A DNA stretch of 64,000 nt, taken from Dyadobacter fermentans (GTDB lineage Bacteria > Bacteroidota > Bacteroidia > Cytophagales > Spirosomataceae). The notes beneath the pieces are model-generated. The model was not told the origin of the DNA. It made no database searches and saw nothing but the letters and a program-made list of their open reading frames with translations. The position numbers and the translations under genes are program-made. How positions within the stretch are numbered: position 1 is the first letter of the stretch; the number at the start of each line of letters is the position of its first letter. Below, piece after piece: positions 43,851 through 53,103 of this stretch. The stretch covers positions 3,829-67,828 of the forward strand of contig NZ_JAHXBN010000036.1 of assembly GCF_019924045.1 (NCBI RefSeq). Direction: 5' to 3'.

Positions 43851-46253
43851 ATGTTCAAGAATTACCTTAAAATCGCCTTCCGGAACCTGACGAAGCACAA
43901 GGCTTTCAGCTTCATTAACATTTCCGGCGTTTCATTGGGGCTGACTTGCTTTTTGCTGCTCGCCTTGTATGTGAAAGACGAACTGGCATACGACCGTTTT
44001 CATGAACATGCCGATCGCATTTACCGGCTGAACCGTACTTTCCTTGCCAACGACGGCACGGAATCGTTGCGGCTCGGGCACGCGGCACCGCCTTTCGGTC
44101 CGCTCGTGAAGCAGGATTTTCCGCAGGTAGAAGAGGTCGTTCGCTTGCTGGAAACGGGGGCATTGGTGAAATATGGCGAGAAGCGGTTTTCGGAAGACCA
44201 GATGTTTGCCGCCGAGGCGAATATCTTCAAGGTCTTTACATTTAAAATAGACCAGGGAAACCCCGATAAAGCACTCGAAAACCCTTTTTCGATCATGTTT
44301 TCGAGGCCGATGGCCGAGAAGTATTTTGGGAACGAAGACCCTGTCGGGAAGGTGGTCCGGCTGGACAACCAGTTCGACTATACAGTTACCGGCGTTTTCG
44401 AGCCGCTCCCTTCGCAATCGCATTTTCATCCCAATTTCCTGGTTTCGTTCTCGACCCTGAACGACAATCGTGTGTACGGTGCCGAGGGGCTGCGTACCAA
44501 CTGGGCCAACAATTCTTTCTCGACATTCCTGCTTTTGCCGAAGCATTACGATGCCCCGAAATTGGCGGCGGCATTTCCCGCATTTCAGAACAAGCACATC
44601 GACCCCAAAGCTTCGAAGTACTCGGTGCTGACCCTGACGAAGCTCACCGACATTCATCTGCGCTCTCACCTCGATTCCGAAATCGAGGCGAATGGGGATA
44701 TTCAGTACGTGTACCTGTTTTCGGCGATCGCGATTTTCATTTTGCTGATCGCCTGTATCAATTATATGAACCTCGCTACGGCCAAATCGGCCACCCGCGC
44801 GAAGGAAGTGGGTATGCGCAAGGTGATAGGCGCGGTACGGACGCAGCTGGTGAACCAGTTCCTGAGCGAATCGGTGGTACTCGTCGTGATTTCGGTGGTG
44901 ATAGCACTTGTGGCCATGGTATTATGCCTGCCATTGTTTAATAATTTTACCCAGAAACAGCTTTCCGTTTCGGCATTGCTGGACCCGGCTTTTGTGGCTA
45001 TCCTACTGGGTATTACGGTTTTTACAGGGTTGGTCGCGGGTAGTTATCCGGCATTTTTCATGACGGGCTTCCAGCCTATCGCGGTTTTGAAAGGTAAGAT
45101 TGCGTCGGCCCTCAAAAACGGAAAACTACGGCAGACGCTCGTGGTGGCCCAATTTGCGATCGCCGTCACACTGATTATCAGTACGACGGTCGTTTACAAC
45201 CAGATGCATTTTATACAGAATTACAAGCTGGGATATGCCAAAGACCAGGTGGTAACGTTCAGCATGCCCGATGATTCTACGATCGATGTCGAGGCGATCC
45301 GTCAGCGGTTCAAGGAGCATGCAGGAGTGCGGGAGGTGGGGCGCTCGTCGCGCATTCCGTCGGGCCGGCTGCTCGATTCGTGGGATGCGTATGTGATGAA
45401 AGGCGACTCAATGGCACCTACTCAAATCAATATCAAATCGCTTTCCGTGGATGAGGATTTCATTCCGGCTTACCAGATCCAAATGGCGGCAGGGAGGAAT
45501 TTCTCCCGTCAGTACCCGACCGACCGGACCAACGGGTTTATCCTCAATGCCACCGCCGCCCGCTTACTAGGCTGGAAAAACCCGGAGGATGCCATTGGTA
45601 ACCGATTTGGCTATGGCGAAATGCGGGGGCAGATCATCGGCGTCACAACCGATTACCATTTCGAATCACTGCATCAGAAAGTGGCGCCTATCGTGATGTT
45701 CTACCAGCCGGGCCACCTCGGGCGCGTATCCGTGCAGGTAGCGGGCAAGGATATCCAGGCCGCGCTCGCGCACCTCGGCTCGGTATGGAGCAACCGTTTT
45801 CCGGATGTGCCGTTTCAATATGAATTCCTCGATCAGCGCTTCGGCAAGCTATATGCGCGTGAACAAACACAGCAGTTGCTGTTCGGCATTTTTGCCGGCA
45901 TCGCGATCCTCATTTCCTGCATGGGCTTGCTCGGGCTTTCGATGTTCATGGCCGAGCTTCGTACAAAGGAAATCGGTGTTAGAAAAGTGCTGGGCGCCTC
46001 GGTACCGAGCATTGTGGGGCTGCTTTCGAAGGACTTTCTCAAACCCGTGTTGGTGGCCATCCTCATTGCCTCACCCATTGCCTGGTACGGCATGAAAAAC
46101 TGGTTGCAGGATTTTGCCTATCATACCGACATCCGGTGGTGGGTGTTTCTGCTCGCCGGGGCATTGTCCATTGCCATTGCATTGTTCACGGTCAGCTTCC
46201 AGAGCATTCGTGCCGCGCTGATGAACCCGGTCAGGAGTTTGAAAAGCGAGTAA
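43851..46253 (+). CDS. ABC transporter permease (MacB/FtsX type)
   Basis: 800 residues from ATG 43851, where FKNYLKIAFRNLTKHKAFSF is the canonical start. A further upstream ATG (43776) lies in the promoter box. Two MacB-PCD/FtsX units: first permease helices near 310 (YLFSAIAIFILLIACINYMN; RAKEVGMRKVIGA), second near 690 (LLFGIFAGIAILISCMGLLG; RTKEIGVRKVLGA). No prefix domain and no ATPase next door. Substrate unknown. Differs from 12834-15470 in lacking a PadR partner. Confidence 0.92.
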   Translation: MFKNYLKIAFRNLTKHKAFSFINISGVSLGLTCFLLLALYVKDELAYDRFHEHADRIYRLNRTFLANDGTESLRLGHAAPPFGPLVKQDFPQVEEVVRLLETGALVKYGEKRFSEDQMFAAEANIFKVFTFKIDQGNPDKALENPFSIMFSRPMAEKYFGNEDPVGKVVRLDNQFDYTVTGVFEPLPSQSHFHPNFLVSFSTLNDNRVYGAEGLRTNWANNSFSTFLLLPKHYDAPKLAAAFPAFQNKHIDPKASKYSVLTLTKLTDIHLRSHLDSEIEANGDIQYVYLFSAIAIFILLIACINYMNLATAKSATRAKEVGMRKVIGAVRTQLVNQFLSESVVLVVISVVIALVAMVLCLPLFNNFTQKQLSVSALLDPAFVAILLGITVFTGLVAGSYPAFFMTGFQPIAVLKGKIASALKNGKLRQTLVVAQFAIAVTLIISTTVVYNQMHFIQNYKLGYAKDQVVTFSMPDDSTIDVEAIRQRFKEHAGVREVGRSSRIPSGRLLDSWDAYVMKGDSMAPTQINIKSLSVDEDFIPAYQIQMAAGRNFSRQYPTDRTNGFILNATAARLLGWKNPEDAIGNRFGYGEMRGQIIGVTTDYHFESLHQKVAPIVMFYQPGHLGRVSVQVAGKDIQAALAHLGSVWSNRFPDVPFQYEFLDQRFGKLYAREQTQQLLFGIFAGIAILISCMGLLGLSMFMAELRTKEIGVRKVLGASVPSIVGLLSKDFLKPVLVAILIASPIAWYGMKNWLQDFAYHTDIRWWVFLLAGALSIAIALFTVSFQSIRAALMNPVRSLKSE

Positions 46254-46311
46254 GATCTTTAAATTAATCTGTCCTATTCTATAGATTTGGTATATTAGCA
46301 AACTTTGATCC

Positions 46312-46350
46312 ACACCCCGGAATGCTGTTATCGGTTGTTCCGGGGTGTTT
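46312..46350 (+). terminator. Hairpin after the ABC permease
   Basis: Perfect 11-bp stem ACACCCCGGAA / TTCCGGGGTGT with a 15-nt loop, 59 nt after the permease stop and followed by TT. It could also act in the leader of the sulfatase mRNA (ATG 46369). Confidence 0.6.
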
Positions 46351-46368
46351 ACAGCCATATGCCATCTC

Positions 46369-47754
46369 ATGAGACAAACCGGATTAGTCAGGTCATTAGT
46401 TTGTATTCTATTGCCACTCAGCTTGCTGCCGGCGATTGCCCAACGGAAGGCGGCACCATCCCGGCCGAACATCATCGTGATCCTGACCGATGACATGGGT
46501 TACGGCGATATCGGCGCATACGGCGGACGCTTTGTTCCTACGCCGCAAATCGACCGGCTCGCGGCCGGTGGTCTTAAATTCACGCAGTATTACAGCGGTG
46601 CGCCCATCTGTTCGCCTTCGCGGGCGAGCATTCTCACAGGCATGCAACCCGGGAAATGGAACTTTACCACGTTTCTGGATACCCAAAAGCACAATAAAGA
46701 TGCGGAACAGATCGACTACCTGACGCCGGAGGCGCCTTCGATGGCGCGTTTTTTCAAGAATGCGGGCTATGCCACGGGGCATTTCGGCAAGTGGCATATG
46801 GGCGGCGGAAGAGACGTGACCAATGCGCCCGGTTTCGCGCAATATGGCTTCGATGAGCATGCGAGCACCTACGAAAGTCCCGAGCCGGACCCAGCCATTA
46901 CCGCCACGAACTGGATCTGGTCGGAAAAGGACAGCATTAAAAGATGGGACCGTACAAAATACTTTGTCGACAAAACGCTGGATTTCATGAAACGGCACAA
47001 AGGTCAGCCGTGTTTCATAAACCTCTGGCCCGACGATGTGCATACGCCCTGGGTACCGAAAGTGGAAACCGAATATACCGGCAAATTCCCGATGAACCCG
47101 CAGGAAGAAGCGGCATTTAAAGGGGTACTTCGAGAATACGACATACAAATCGGCCGCCTGCTCGAGGGCCTGAAAGCGCTGGGATTGGCCGAGAATACAA
47201 TCATTATTTTCACCAGCGACAACGGTGCGCTGCCTACTTTCGGAGGCACCCGAAGCGGAGGCCTCCGGGGATCGAAACTCTCGCTGTACGAAGGCGGCAT
47301 TCGAATGCCTTTCATCGCTAGCTGGCCCGGGCATATTCCCGCAAACAAAACCGACGACCGCTCGGAACTGCACGCTACCGACCTTTTGCCAACATTGGCC
47401 AGACTCGCTGGGGTAAAAATTCCGGAAAGCTATCACGGCGATGGCATCGACCGGTCGGGGATCCTGCTCGGTAAGCCTTCGCTCAGGAAAAAGGAGATGT
47501 TTTGGGAATACGGGCGAAACGACGTTGCCTACAACTACCCGAAAGGCAACGACCGGAGTCCGCGGCTCGCTGTGCGCTCGGGCGAATGGAAGCTGTTGAT
47601 GGATGCCGACGGCAGCAAAACCGAACTTTACAACATTGTGAAGGACCCTGCCGAAACGACCAATCTAGAAGCAGCGGAAGTGAAGATCACGAAAGAACTA
47701 AGCGGAAAGCTGGTTGCCTGGTGGCAATCGCTGCCGAAGCTGAATACGCATTAA
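46369..47754 (+). CDS. Sulfatase (type I, formylglycine-dependent)
   Basis: 461 residues. Signal peptide (SLVCILLPLSLLPAIAQ) followed by PNIIVILTDDMGYGDIGAYG with the metal-binding Asp pair. CSPSRASILTG is the C-x-P-S-R motif in which Cys is turned into formylglycine (about residue 82). HFGKWHMGG and FTSDNGALPTFGG complete the active site. Periplasmic hydrolase of sulfate esters on polysaccharides. ATG 46369 is chosen over the earlier GTG at 46345, which lies in the hairpin. Confidence 0.95.
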   Translation: MRQTGLVRSLVCILLPLSLLPAIAQRKAAPSRPNIIVILTDDMGYGDIGAYGGRFVPTPQIDRLAAGGLKFTQYYSGAPICSPSRASILTGMQPGKWNFTTFLDTQKHNKDAEQIDYLTPEAPSMARFFKNAGYATGHFGKWHMGGGRDVTNAPGFAQYGFDEHASTYESPEPDPAITATNWIWSEKDSIKRWDRTKYFVDKTLDFMKRHKGQPCFINLWPDDVHTPWVPKVETEYTGKFPMNPQEEAAFKGVLREYDIQIGRLLEGLKALGLAENTIIIFTSDNGALPTFGGTRSGGLRGSKLSLYEGGIRMPFIASWPGHIPANKTDDRSELHATDLLPTLARLAGVKIPESYHGDGIDRSGILLGKPSLRKKEMFWEYGRNDVAYNYPKGNDRSPRLAVRSGEWKLLMDADGSKTELYNIVKDPAETTNLEAAEVKITKELSGKLVAWWQSLPKLNTH

Positions 47755-48005
47755 CCGGTTTACATCGCCGCCCGCTCGATATCCAGAGAATAGCTGCAGC
47801 TTCCTGACCGCCTCGCCGTTCCGGTACTGGCGGTATTCGTCCAAAAGAGATTTCAGGCTGATGCTGTGACGACTGCCGGAGGTACTGTCGTGAGGAGGGT
47901 GTTTTTGTATTGAATTTCTGACCGCGGACGGCCGACCAGCGACCGCCGATTACCTGTTCGATTAAATCAAGTAATCAGCGGTCAGCGGCCAGTCATCTGC
48001 GGTCA
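47755..48005. other. Intergenic region with possible gene remnant
   Basis: 251 nt between convergent genes. On the minus strand, 47760-47880 reads as a short coding-like run (SLKSLLDEYRQYRNGEAVRK), followed one frame later by YSLDIERAAM and a stop at about 47763, like a frameshifted gene end. Not enough for a family name. The right part holds the inverted repeat 47919-48005. Confidence 0.3.
47919..48005. repeat. 35-nt imperfect inverted repeat
   Basis: Arms 47919-47953 and 47971-48005 match in 26 of 35 positions around a 17-nt loop, ending exactly at the stop codon of the gene at 48006. The right arm contains GTCAGCGGCC, AGTCATCTGC and GGTCA steps that resemble the GTCA decamers at 16 and 64 kb. 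Confidence 0.6.
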
Positions 48006-48872
48006 TTAAATATTCCCCAGCGTCAACCTTTTAAAGTCCCGGGTGAGCTCGGTAAGCGACTGCTCTACGCCCATGCGTTCGAGCGAAGAGGCGCCTACGA
48101 AGCCGTGAATGTCGCTTTTCGAGAGTACTTCCCGCACGTCGGCGGGGGTATTCACGGGGCCGCCGTGTGCAAGTACGAATACATTCGGGTTCACTTCCCG
48201 TGCGGCGTCTCCGATGAGCTGCGTGCGTTCAATGGCCTCGTCCATGCTGCAAGTGGCATCTACCACGCCGATAGAACCTCCCACGGTGGTGCCGACGTGC
48301 GCGATAATGGCATCCGCACCAACCTCGGCCATCTGACGCGCCTCTTCGGGTGTAGCCACGTATACGATCGAGAACAGATCCATCATTGTCGCCAATCTGA
48401 CCATTTCCACTTCTTTGGCAAAACCCATCCCGGTTTCTTCCAGCACCTGCCTGAAATGTCCGTCTACAATGCTGTGGGTAGGGAAGTTATTGACGCCGGA
48501 AAAGCCCATTTCCTTCACTTTCAGCAAATGGTGCCACATTCTGCGGCGGGGATCGGAGCCGTGTACCCCGCAGATCACCGGTATCTCTTCCACCACGGGC
48601 AGCACCTCGAACTCGCCGATTTCCATTGCTACTGCGTTAGCATCGCCATAGGCCATCAGACCGGCCGTAGAGCCGTGCCCGGCCATCCGGAAGCGCCCCG
48701 AGTTGTAAATGATAATCAGGTCGGCACCGCCTTTTTCGATGAATTTGGCACTGATACCCGTGCCGGCTCCCGCCGCGATGATGGCTTTGCCCTGATCTAT
48801 CGTTGCTTGCAGGCGGTCTCTTACTTCCTGTTTGGTATAAGGGTTTCCCTTTCCTGTCCATGGATTAGGCAT
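48006..48872 (-). CDS. TIM-barrel protein of the PEP-hydrolase family (Tm-1 C-terminal half)
   Basis: 288 residues. GAGTGISAKFIEKGGADLII, then YNSGRFRMAGHGSTAGLMAY and PVICGVHGSDPRRRMW are the signature of PF09370. It corresponds to the C-terminal TIM-barrel half of tomato Tm-1. The UPF0261 partner lies 49 nt upstream. Reaction uncertain in spite of the family name. Confidence 0.9.
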   Translation of the reverse strand: MPNPWTGKGNPYTKQEVRDRLQATIDQGKAIIAAGAGTGISAKFIEKGGADLIIIYNSGRFRMAGHGSTAGLMAYGDANAVAMEIGEFEVLPVVEEIPVICGVHGSDPRRRMWHHLLKVKEMGFSGVNNFPTHSIVDGHFRQVLEETGMGFAKEVEMVRLATMMDLFSIVYVATPEEARQMAEVGADAIIAHVGTTVGGSIGVVDATCSMDEAIERTQLIGDAAREVNPNVFVLAHGGPVNTPADVREVLSKSDIHGFVGASSLERMGVEQSLTELTRDFKRLTLGNI

Positions 48873-48921
48873 GTTCTCGTTTCGGTTGTTAAGTGATTGG
48901 ATTGATTTATCTTCTTTATTG

Positions 48922-50148
48922 CTATTTCTTCTGCATTAATCCGAGCAATGTATCCACCAGCAAATGTGCGAATGCCGGATCGTTGATATGCGTATCGGCC
49001 TCGATTACAGATACGTTGCCGGATACATGGGTGCGGATCGCCGCAAACAATGCCTCGTCGGCCGCCGGGTTATGGAAAATGCCGCCTTCCGAAGCGACCT
49101 GCGAAATACCCCTCAGCGGCAGCACAACCGCAGCGGGAACCGGCGAGCGGCTTACTTTGTGCGCGAGGCGCTCGCCCAGGATCGCGTTTTCGCGCTCATC
49201 CGTACGCATGAGTGTTACGTCAGGTGCCCAGCTGTACAGGTGCCTGCCCGCGAATGCGTGCGGGATGGTGTCGAGGTGCGCAAAATTGACCATATCCATA
49301 CAGCCGGGAACCACCACCTGGGGAATGCCCATTTCGGCGGCGGCGGTGAGCCTCTCAGGACCCGCGCTGCAAATACCGCCGCAGAGATCGTCGGCCAGTT
49401 CGGTGGTGGTAATGTCAAGTACGGCGTCGAAACAGCCCTCGCGGATAAGCGATTCCATCGTTTTGCCGCCTACACCGGTTGCGTGGAAAGCCAGTACTTC
49501 ATAACCGGCCCGGGTGAGGAGCTCGGTGCATTTGTCGACGCAGGCCGTCGTATTCCCGAACATGCTGATAGCGATGCTACGGGCTTTTGCAGGGTGATCG
49601 GCGGTATCGATATTCGCCATGGCGCAAACGGCCGCGGCGGCCTGGGCGACCAATTGCCTTAAAATATGGTTCATGCCGGCCACGTCTACCACGGAGGGGA
49701 TCAGCATAATATCCTTATCGCCGATTTGCCGGGAAAGGTCCTTCGTGGCCAGTGTCGTCAGGCAGACCTTCGGTGCACCGAAAGGAACGCCCTGCATTGC
49801 GGAAAGAGCGATGTAAGTGCCACCGCCACCGCCCATACCGACGACAGCCTTGATTTTTCCTTCATGATAGAGCTGTGAAACCAGCCTCGAAGCACCCCGG
49901 CCCATGATGTCGATCGCTTTCCCGCGGTCGCGGTCGCGGCGGAGGTCGGTAATGTCGTGACCGGCCGCCGCGGCGACGGCATCGGCTTCAAAATCGACGG
50001 GGAATGCGCTAGTAGTGCCAAAAACGCCCGTGTTGACGGTTATCACTGTTTCGCCCTGAGCAGCAATGCATTCCCGCAGGTAAGAGAACACATCGCCCTT
50101 GGTATCGAAACAGCCGAGTATTAAGATGCTTCTATCTGAAATGGACAT
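48922..50148 (-). CDS. UPF0261 / Tm-1-like ATP-binding domain protein
   Basis: 408 residues from ATG 50148. SILILGCFDTKGDVFSYLRE opens the family, followed by VVGMGGGGGTYIALSAMQG (phosphate-binding loop) and TLATKDLSRQIGDKDIML. Homologous to the N-terminal half of tomato Tm-1, where it binds the viral replicase. Role in bacteria unknown. Cytoplasmic, same operon and order as in the plant fusion. Confidence 0.92.
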   Translation of the reverse strand: MSISDRSILILGCFDTKGDVFSYLRECIAAQGETVITVNTGVFGTTSAFPVDFEADAVAAAAGHDITDLRRDRDRGKAIDIMGRGASRLVSQLYHEGKIKAVVGMGGGGGTYIALSAMQGVPFGAPKVCLTTLATKDLSRQIGDKDIMLIPSVVDVAGMNHILRQLVAQAAAAVCAMANIDTADHPAKARSIAISMFGNTTACVDKCTELLTRAGYEVLAFHATGVGGKTMESLIREGCFDAVLDITTTELADDLCGGICSAGPERLTAAAEMGIPQVVVPGCMDMVNFAHLDTIPHAFAGRHLYSWAPDVTLMRTDERENAILGERLAHKVSRSPVPAAVVLPLRGISQVASEGGIFHNPAADEALFAAIRTHVSGNVSVIEADTHINDPAFAHLLVDTLLGLMQKK

Positions 50149-50259
50149 AGTGCAAGTATAACCAGATATCAGTATCCGAAGCAAACGCTGACAGCAAAGA
50201 GATTGCGGCGAGCCGCGTAAGCGTTAGCAGGGGATCACCGGCAAACCGCCCGGCATTGC

Positions 50260-51519
50260 TCACGAAAACCGGCTCCTTGCATCGTAAGCGAGGCCAAGCC
50301 CGACACTCGAAAGCTTGTTCTCCTCCGACCATTCTGCCGCAGGGAACAGCTCACGGAAACGTTCCTGGATCAGCGGAATTTCCGTAGATCCACCGGTCAT
50401 AATCACCAGGCCAATCGCCTCCGGCGCGATCGCGGCGCTTTGCAGGCATTGTTTGGCCGCGTCGACGATCCGTTGCGTCTTGGTCCCTATGGCTTCGTTG
50501 AATACTTCGCGTTCGACATTGATCTGCAAATTTTCATCGATAAACGGCAGGGAGGCCATGTAGGCCTCATTTTGCGTGAGGCCGATCTTGATATTCTCGG
50601 TTTCAGCCAGTACCGCATGGCCGCTTTCCTGTTCGAGGACGCTGATCAGCCTCCCGTATTTTTCAGGCGAATGGGTCTCGCGAAGCAGCTGCTTGGCCTG
50701 GAAGATCGTCCGGTTGGTGTACAGGAAGTTAACCTTACTCCATTCCGAAAGATCGAAATAATGATAGGAAGGGACTTCCAGGTTCTTGGCGCCGTAAGTA
50801 GTGCGGAAGCCCAGCTCGGGCATCATACGGGCGAGGCTAAGGTCCTTGTCGAAGTCGTTCCCGCCGAGGCGCACGCCGGTATTCGCAAGGATATCGCCGC
50901 TGCGGTCGTGCTTGCGGGCATTGTCTTTGGAAAGGCGGATAATGGTAAAATCGGAAGTTCCACCGCCGAGATCGACCACCATGGCTAACTTTTCACCCGT
51001 TACGCGTGCCTCGTGTGCAAATGCGGCCGCAATGGGTTCAAACTGGAAGCCCACGTGCTCGAAGCCCAGACTTTTGGCGATCGCTTTCAGCTCGTTTTCG
51101 GCCCGTTCGTCGGCGGCAGGGTCGTTGTCGATGAAATGCACGGGCCGGCCCATCACGACGTGTTTCAGTTCGGTCCCGCAATCGGCCTCCGCCTTTTTCT
51201 TCATTTGGTCCAGGAAAGCGGCAACGATCTGATCGAACTTCATCAGTTCGCCATTCACCATCGTGCCCTGGCGCATGGCCGGCGTGCCCAGCACGCGTTT
51301 CAGGCTTCGCATCAGCCTGCCCCGATGGCGGTTCAGAAAGCGTTCCATCGCTGCCCGTCCGAAGAAAGCCTCATTATCCTTCCGCGCAAAAAACATCGCG
51401 CTGGGGATTGTTTTATGGTCGTTTTCTACCGGAATCAGGAAAACGTCGTCTTGGTTTGCTATTGCGAGGCTGGAATTGGAAGTGCCGAAATCGATGCCGC
51501 AGAAAACAGGAGTTGTCAT
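50260..51519 (-). CDS. Hsp70-family protein, YegD type (no substrate-binding domain)
   Basis: 419 residues from ATG 51519. FCGIDFGTSNSSLAIAN is phosphate loop 1, MVVDLGGGTSDFTII loop 2 and VIMTGGSTEIPLIQE the adenosine motif. The chain ends soon after the ATPase domain, as in E. coli YegD, so no peptide-binding domain is present. Role unproven. The frame extends far upstream (51744), without family support. Confidence 0.92.
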   Translation of the reverse strand: MTTPVFCGIDFGTSNSSLAIANQDDVFLIPVENDHKTIPSAMFFARKDNEAFFGRAAMERFLNRHRGRLMRSLKRVLGTPAMRQGTMVNGELMKFDQIVAAFLDQMKKKAEADCGTELKHVVMGRPVHFIDNDPAADERAENELKAIAKSLGFEHVGFQFEPIAAAFAHEARVTGEKLAMVVDLGGGTSDFTIIRLSKDNARKHDRSGDILANTGVRLGGNDFDKDLSLARMMPELGFRTTYGAKNLEVPSYHYFDLSEWSKVNFLYTNRTIFQAKQLLRETHSPEKYGRLISVLEQESGHAVLAETENIKIGLTQNEAYMASLPFIDENLQINVEREVFNEAIGTKTQRIVDAAKQCLQSAAIAPEAIGLVIMTGGSTEIPLIQERFRELFPAAEWSEENKLSSVGLGLAYDARSRFS

Positions 51520-52011
51520 TGTTTTGGAAAATTGGGCGCGCAATTTCTCACTATTTGCCCGGCAATGCAAATGCCGTATGAAAGCAATGTGCAGTGACAG
51601 AGGGTTTGAAACCTTCATTTTTGAGAAAAACCTCTCATTTTGATAAATAAAACACGCGTGTAAATGGCTCAATACCAGTTTGTCATCGCCCTGTGACCCA
51701 CCTGGCGCGGCGTTGGTGGGAAATCCTGTATTTAAATCCCGCAAAATAAAGATGATGGTTTCTCAGACATTGCTTCCATATCAACTTCCCGGCACTCCAA
51801 AAGCGGGAGAAGTTATGTTTTCTGATCCGGCCGACGATGCCGACGACGATGAAGAGGATTGCGAAAAGGAGCATTGACGATGCCTCAGGGCGACCGAACT
51901 TGTGATGTAGGTCACGTAATGGTGTGCGCTGAACAGGGTTCCTTTGTATTGTCAAAACGCAGCAATGCATTGACAGCGAACACATTGATAACCCTTTTAA
52001 ATGCAGTAATC
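51520..52011. other. Intergenic region between Hsp70 and tautomerase genes
   Basis: 492 nt between divergent genes. Only a weak minus-strand frame with a hydrophobic N terminus is found (listed separately). No exact -7 box; TTCCTTTG around 51939 is the nearest for the plus strand. No terminator or repeat was seen. Confidence 0.35.
51683..51874 (-). CDS. Doubtful small membrane protein
   Basis: 63 residues from ATG 51874. MLLFAILFIVVGIVGRIRKH is a good membrane helix with a positive flank; the tail is basic (RISHQRRARWVTGR). No family known. Codon-like composition is not convincing and it may be chance. Confidence 0.25.
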   Translation of the reverse strand: MLLFAILFIVVGIVGRIRKHNFSRFWSAGKLIWKQCLRNHHLYFAGFKYRISHQRRARWVTGR

Positions 52012-52233
52012 ATGCCATATGTGAAAATCGAGGTGACCCGCGAAGGCGTTACCCGCAAACAAAAACAGGAGCTCATCGCCGGTGTGACCCGGGTGATCAC
52101 CGACGTGCTCGACAAAGATCCTCATCTCACCCACGTCGTGATCCAGGAAGTGGAACCCGACGACTGGGGGTACGCCGGGGAGCAAGTTTCCGTACTCCGC
52201 GAAAAAGGTATAACCGCTCAAAGAAAACAGTAA
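52012..52233 (+). CDS. 4-Oxalocrotonate tautomerase-family protein
   Basis: 73 residues from ATG 52012. The mature chain starts PYVKIEVTREGVTRKQKQEL, so Pro-1, the catalytic base of this family, is present once Met is removed. DVLDKDPHLTHVVIQEVEPD and the DDWGYAG end fit the family. Forms oligomers in the cytoplasm. Followed at 14 nt by the SDR gene; probably one operon. Confidence 0.9.
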   Translation: MPYVKIEVTREGVTRKQKQELIAGVTRVITDVLDKDPHLTHVVIQEVEPDDWGYAGEQVSVLREKGITAQRKQ

Positions 52234-52246
52234 CAGACCTGACATC

Positions 52247-52993
52247 ATGAAAACACAAACTATCATCGTAACCGGTGCCTCCACCGGCATCGGAAAAGCA
52301 GTAGCCAGTCTTTTCCTCGAACACGGACATAACGTGATCATCAATTCGGCCAATCGGGATAATCTCGCGGCAACGTATAACGAGCTGGGTAATCACGACC
52401 GCCTGGTCATGGTCGCGGGCGACATTAGTAAGCGTGCAACAGGCCAGTTGCTGGTCGACACCGCCGTAACCAGGTTCGGCAGCGTGGATGTGCTCGTCAA
52501 TAACGCAGGCGTATTCGAACCGCGCAGCTTCCTGGAAGTGGACGAAGCCCATCTCGACTATTTCTTGGGCATCAACCTGAAAGGTACTTATTTTACGAGC
52601 CAGGCGGCCATCCGGCAAATGCTGCAACAGGGTGAGGGTTCGATCATCAACATCGGTACCGTGCTGGTGGACCACGCGATCGGCGGCTTCCCGGCAACCG
52701 CACCTATTTCGAGCAAGGGAGGTATTCATGCATTGACGCGGCAGCTCGCGGCCGAGTTTGGCAAGAACAATATTCGCGTAAATGCGATCGCGCCCGGCAT
52801 TATCCGCAGCCCGCTTCAAGCAAAAACCGGCGTTAGCGATGCCGACAGCCTCGCCGGCCTGCACCTTGTGGACCGCATTGGCGAAACGGAAGACGTCGCA
52901 CAGCTTGCATTGTACCTGGCAGGCAGCAACTTCATCACCGGCGAGGTGATCAATCTCGATGGCGGCCATGTAGCCGGTCACCATATTGGTTAA
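52247..52993 (+). CDS. SDR-family protein without the catalytic Tyr
   Basis: 248 residues. TIIVTGASTGIGKAVA (cofactor loop TGxxxGIG), VLVNNAGV and VNAIAPGIIRSP are all typical of short-chain dehydrogenases. The active-site Y-x-x-x-K is replaced by P-x-x-x-K (FPATAPISSKGGIHAL) and the Ser segment reads NIGTVLVDH. NAD(P) binding is likely; ordinary reductase chemistry is doubtful unless another residue takes over. Same direction as the tautomerase. Confidence 0.88.
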   Translation: MKTQTIIVTGASTGIGKAVASLFLEHGHNVIINSANRDNLAATYNELGNHDRLVMVAGDISKRATGQLLVDTAVTRFGSVDVLVNNAGVFEPRSFLEVDEAHLDYFLGINLKGTYFTSQAAIRQMLQQGEGSIINIGTVLVDHAIGGFPATAPISSKGGIHALTRQLAAEFGKNNIRVNAIAPGIIRSPLQAKTGVSDADSLAGLHLVDRIGETEDVAQLALYLAGSNFITGEVINLDGGHVAGHHIG

Positions 52994-53016
52994 AAACCAT
53001 GGATGTGAGTGTAATT

Positions 53017-53056
53017 CAGGCGTGCTGGCTTAGCTCCGGCACGCCTGATTTTTTTG
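53017..53056 (+). terminator. Rho-independent terminator after the SDR gene
   Basis: 9-bp stem CAGGCGTGC / GCACGCCTG (53017-53025 with 53039-53047), extendable through the loop, followed by GATTTTTTT-like run. Closes the tautomerase-SDR unit. Confidence 0.85.
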
Positions 53057-53103
53057 GCACGGAATTTGCTGCTTCTCTTCCCTGATTTATACCTTACCCA
53101 TTG

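Noticed and set aside
46408..47436. 342-residue minus-strand frame opposite the sulfatase gene
   Set aside because: Arg-rich shadow; the sulfatase on the other strand has all active-site motifs.
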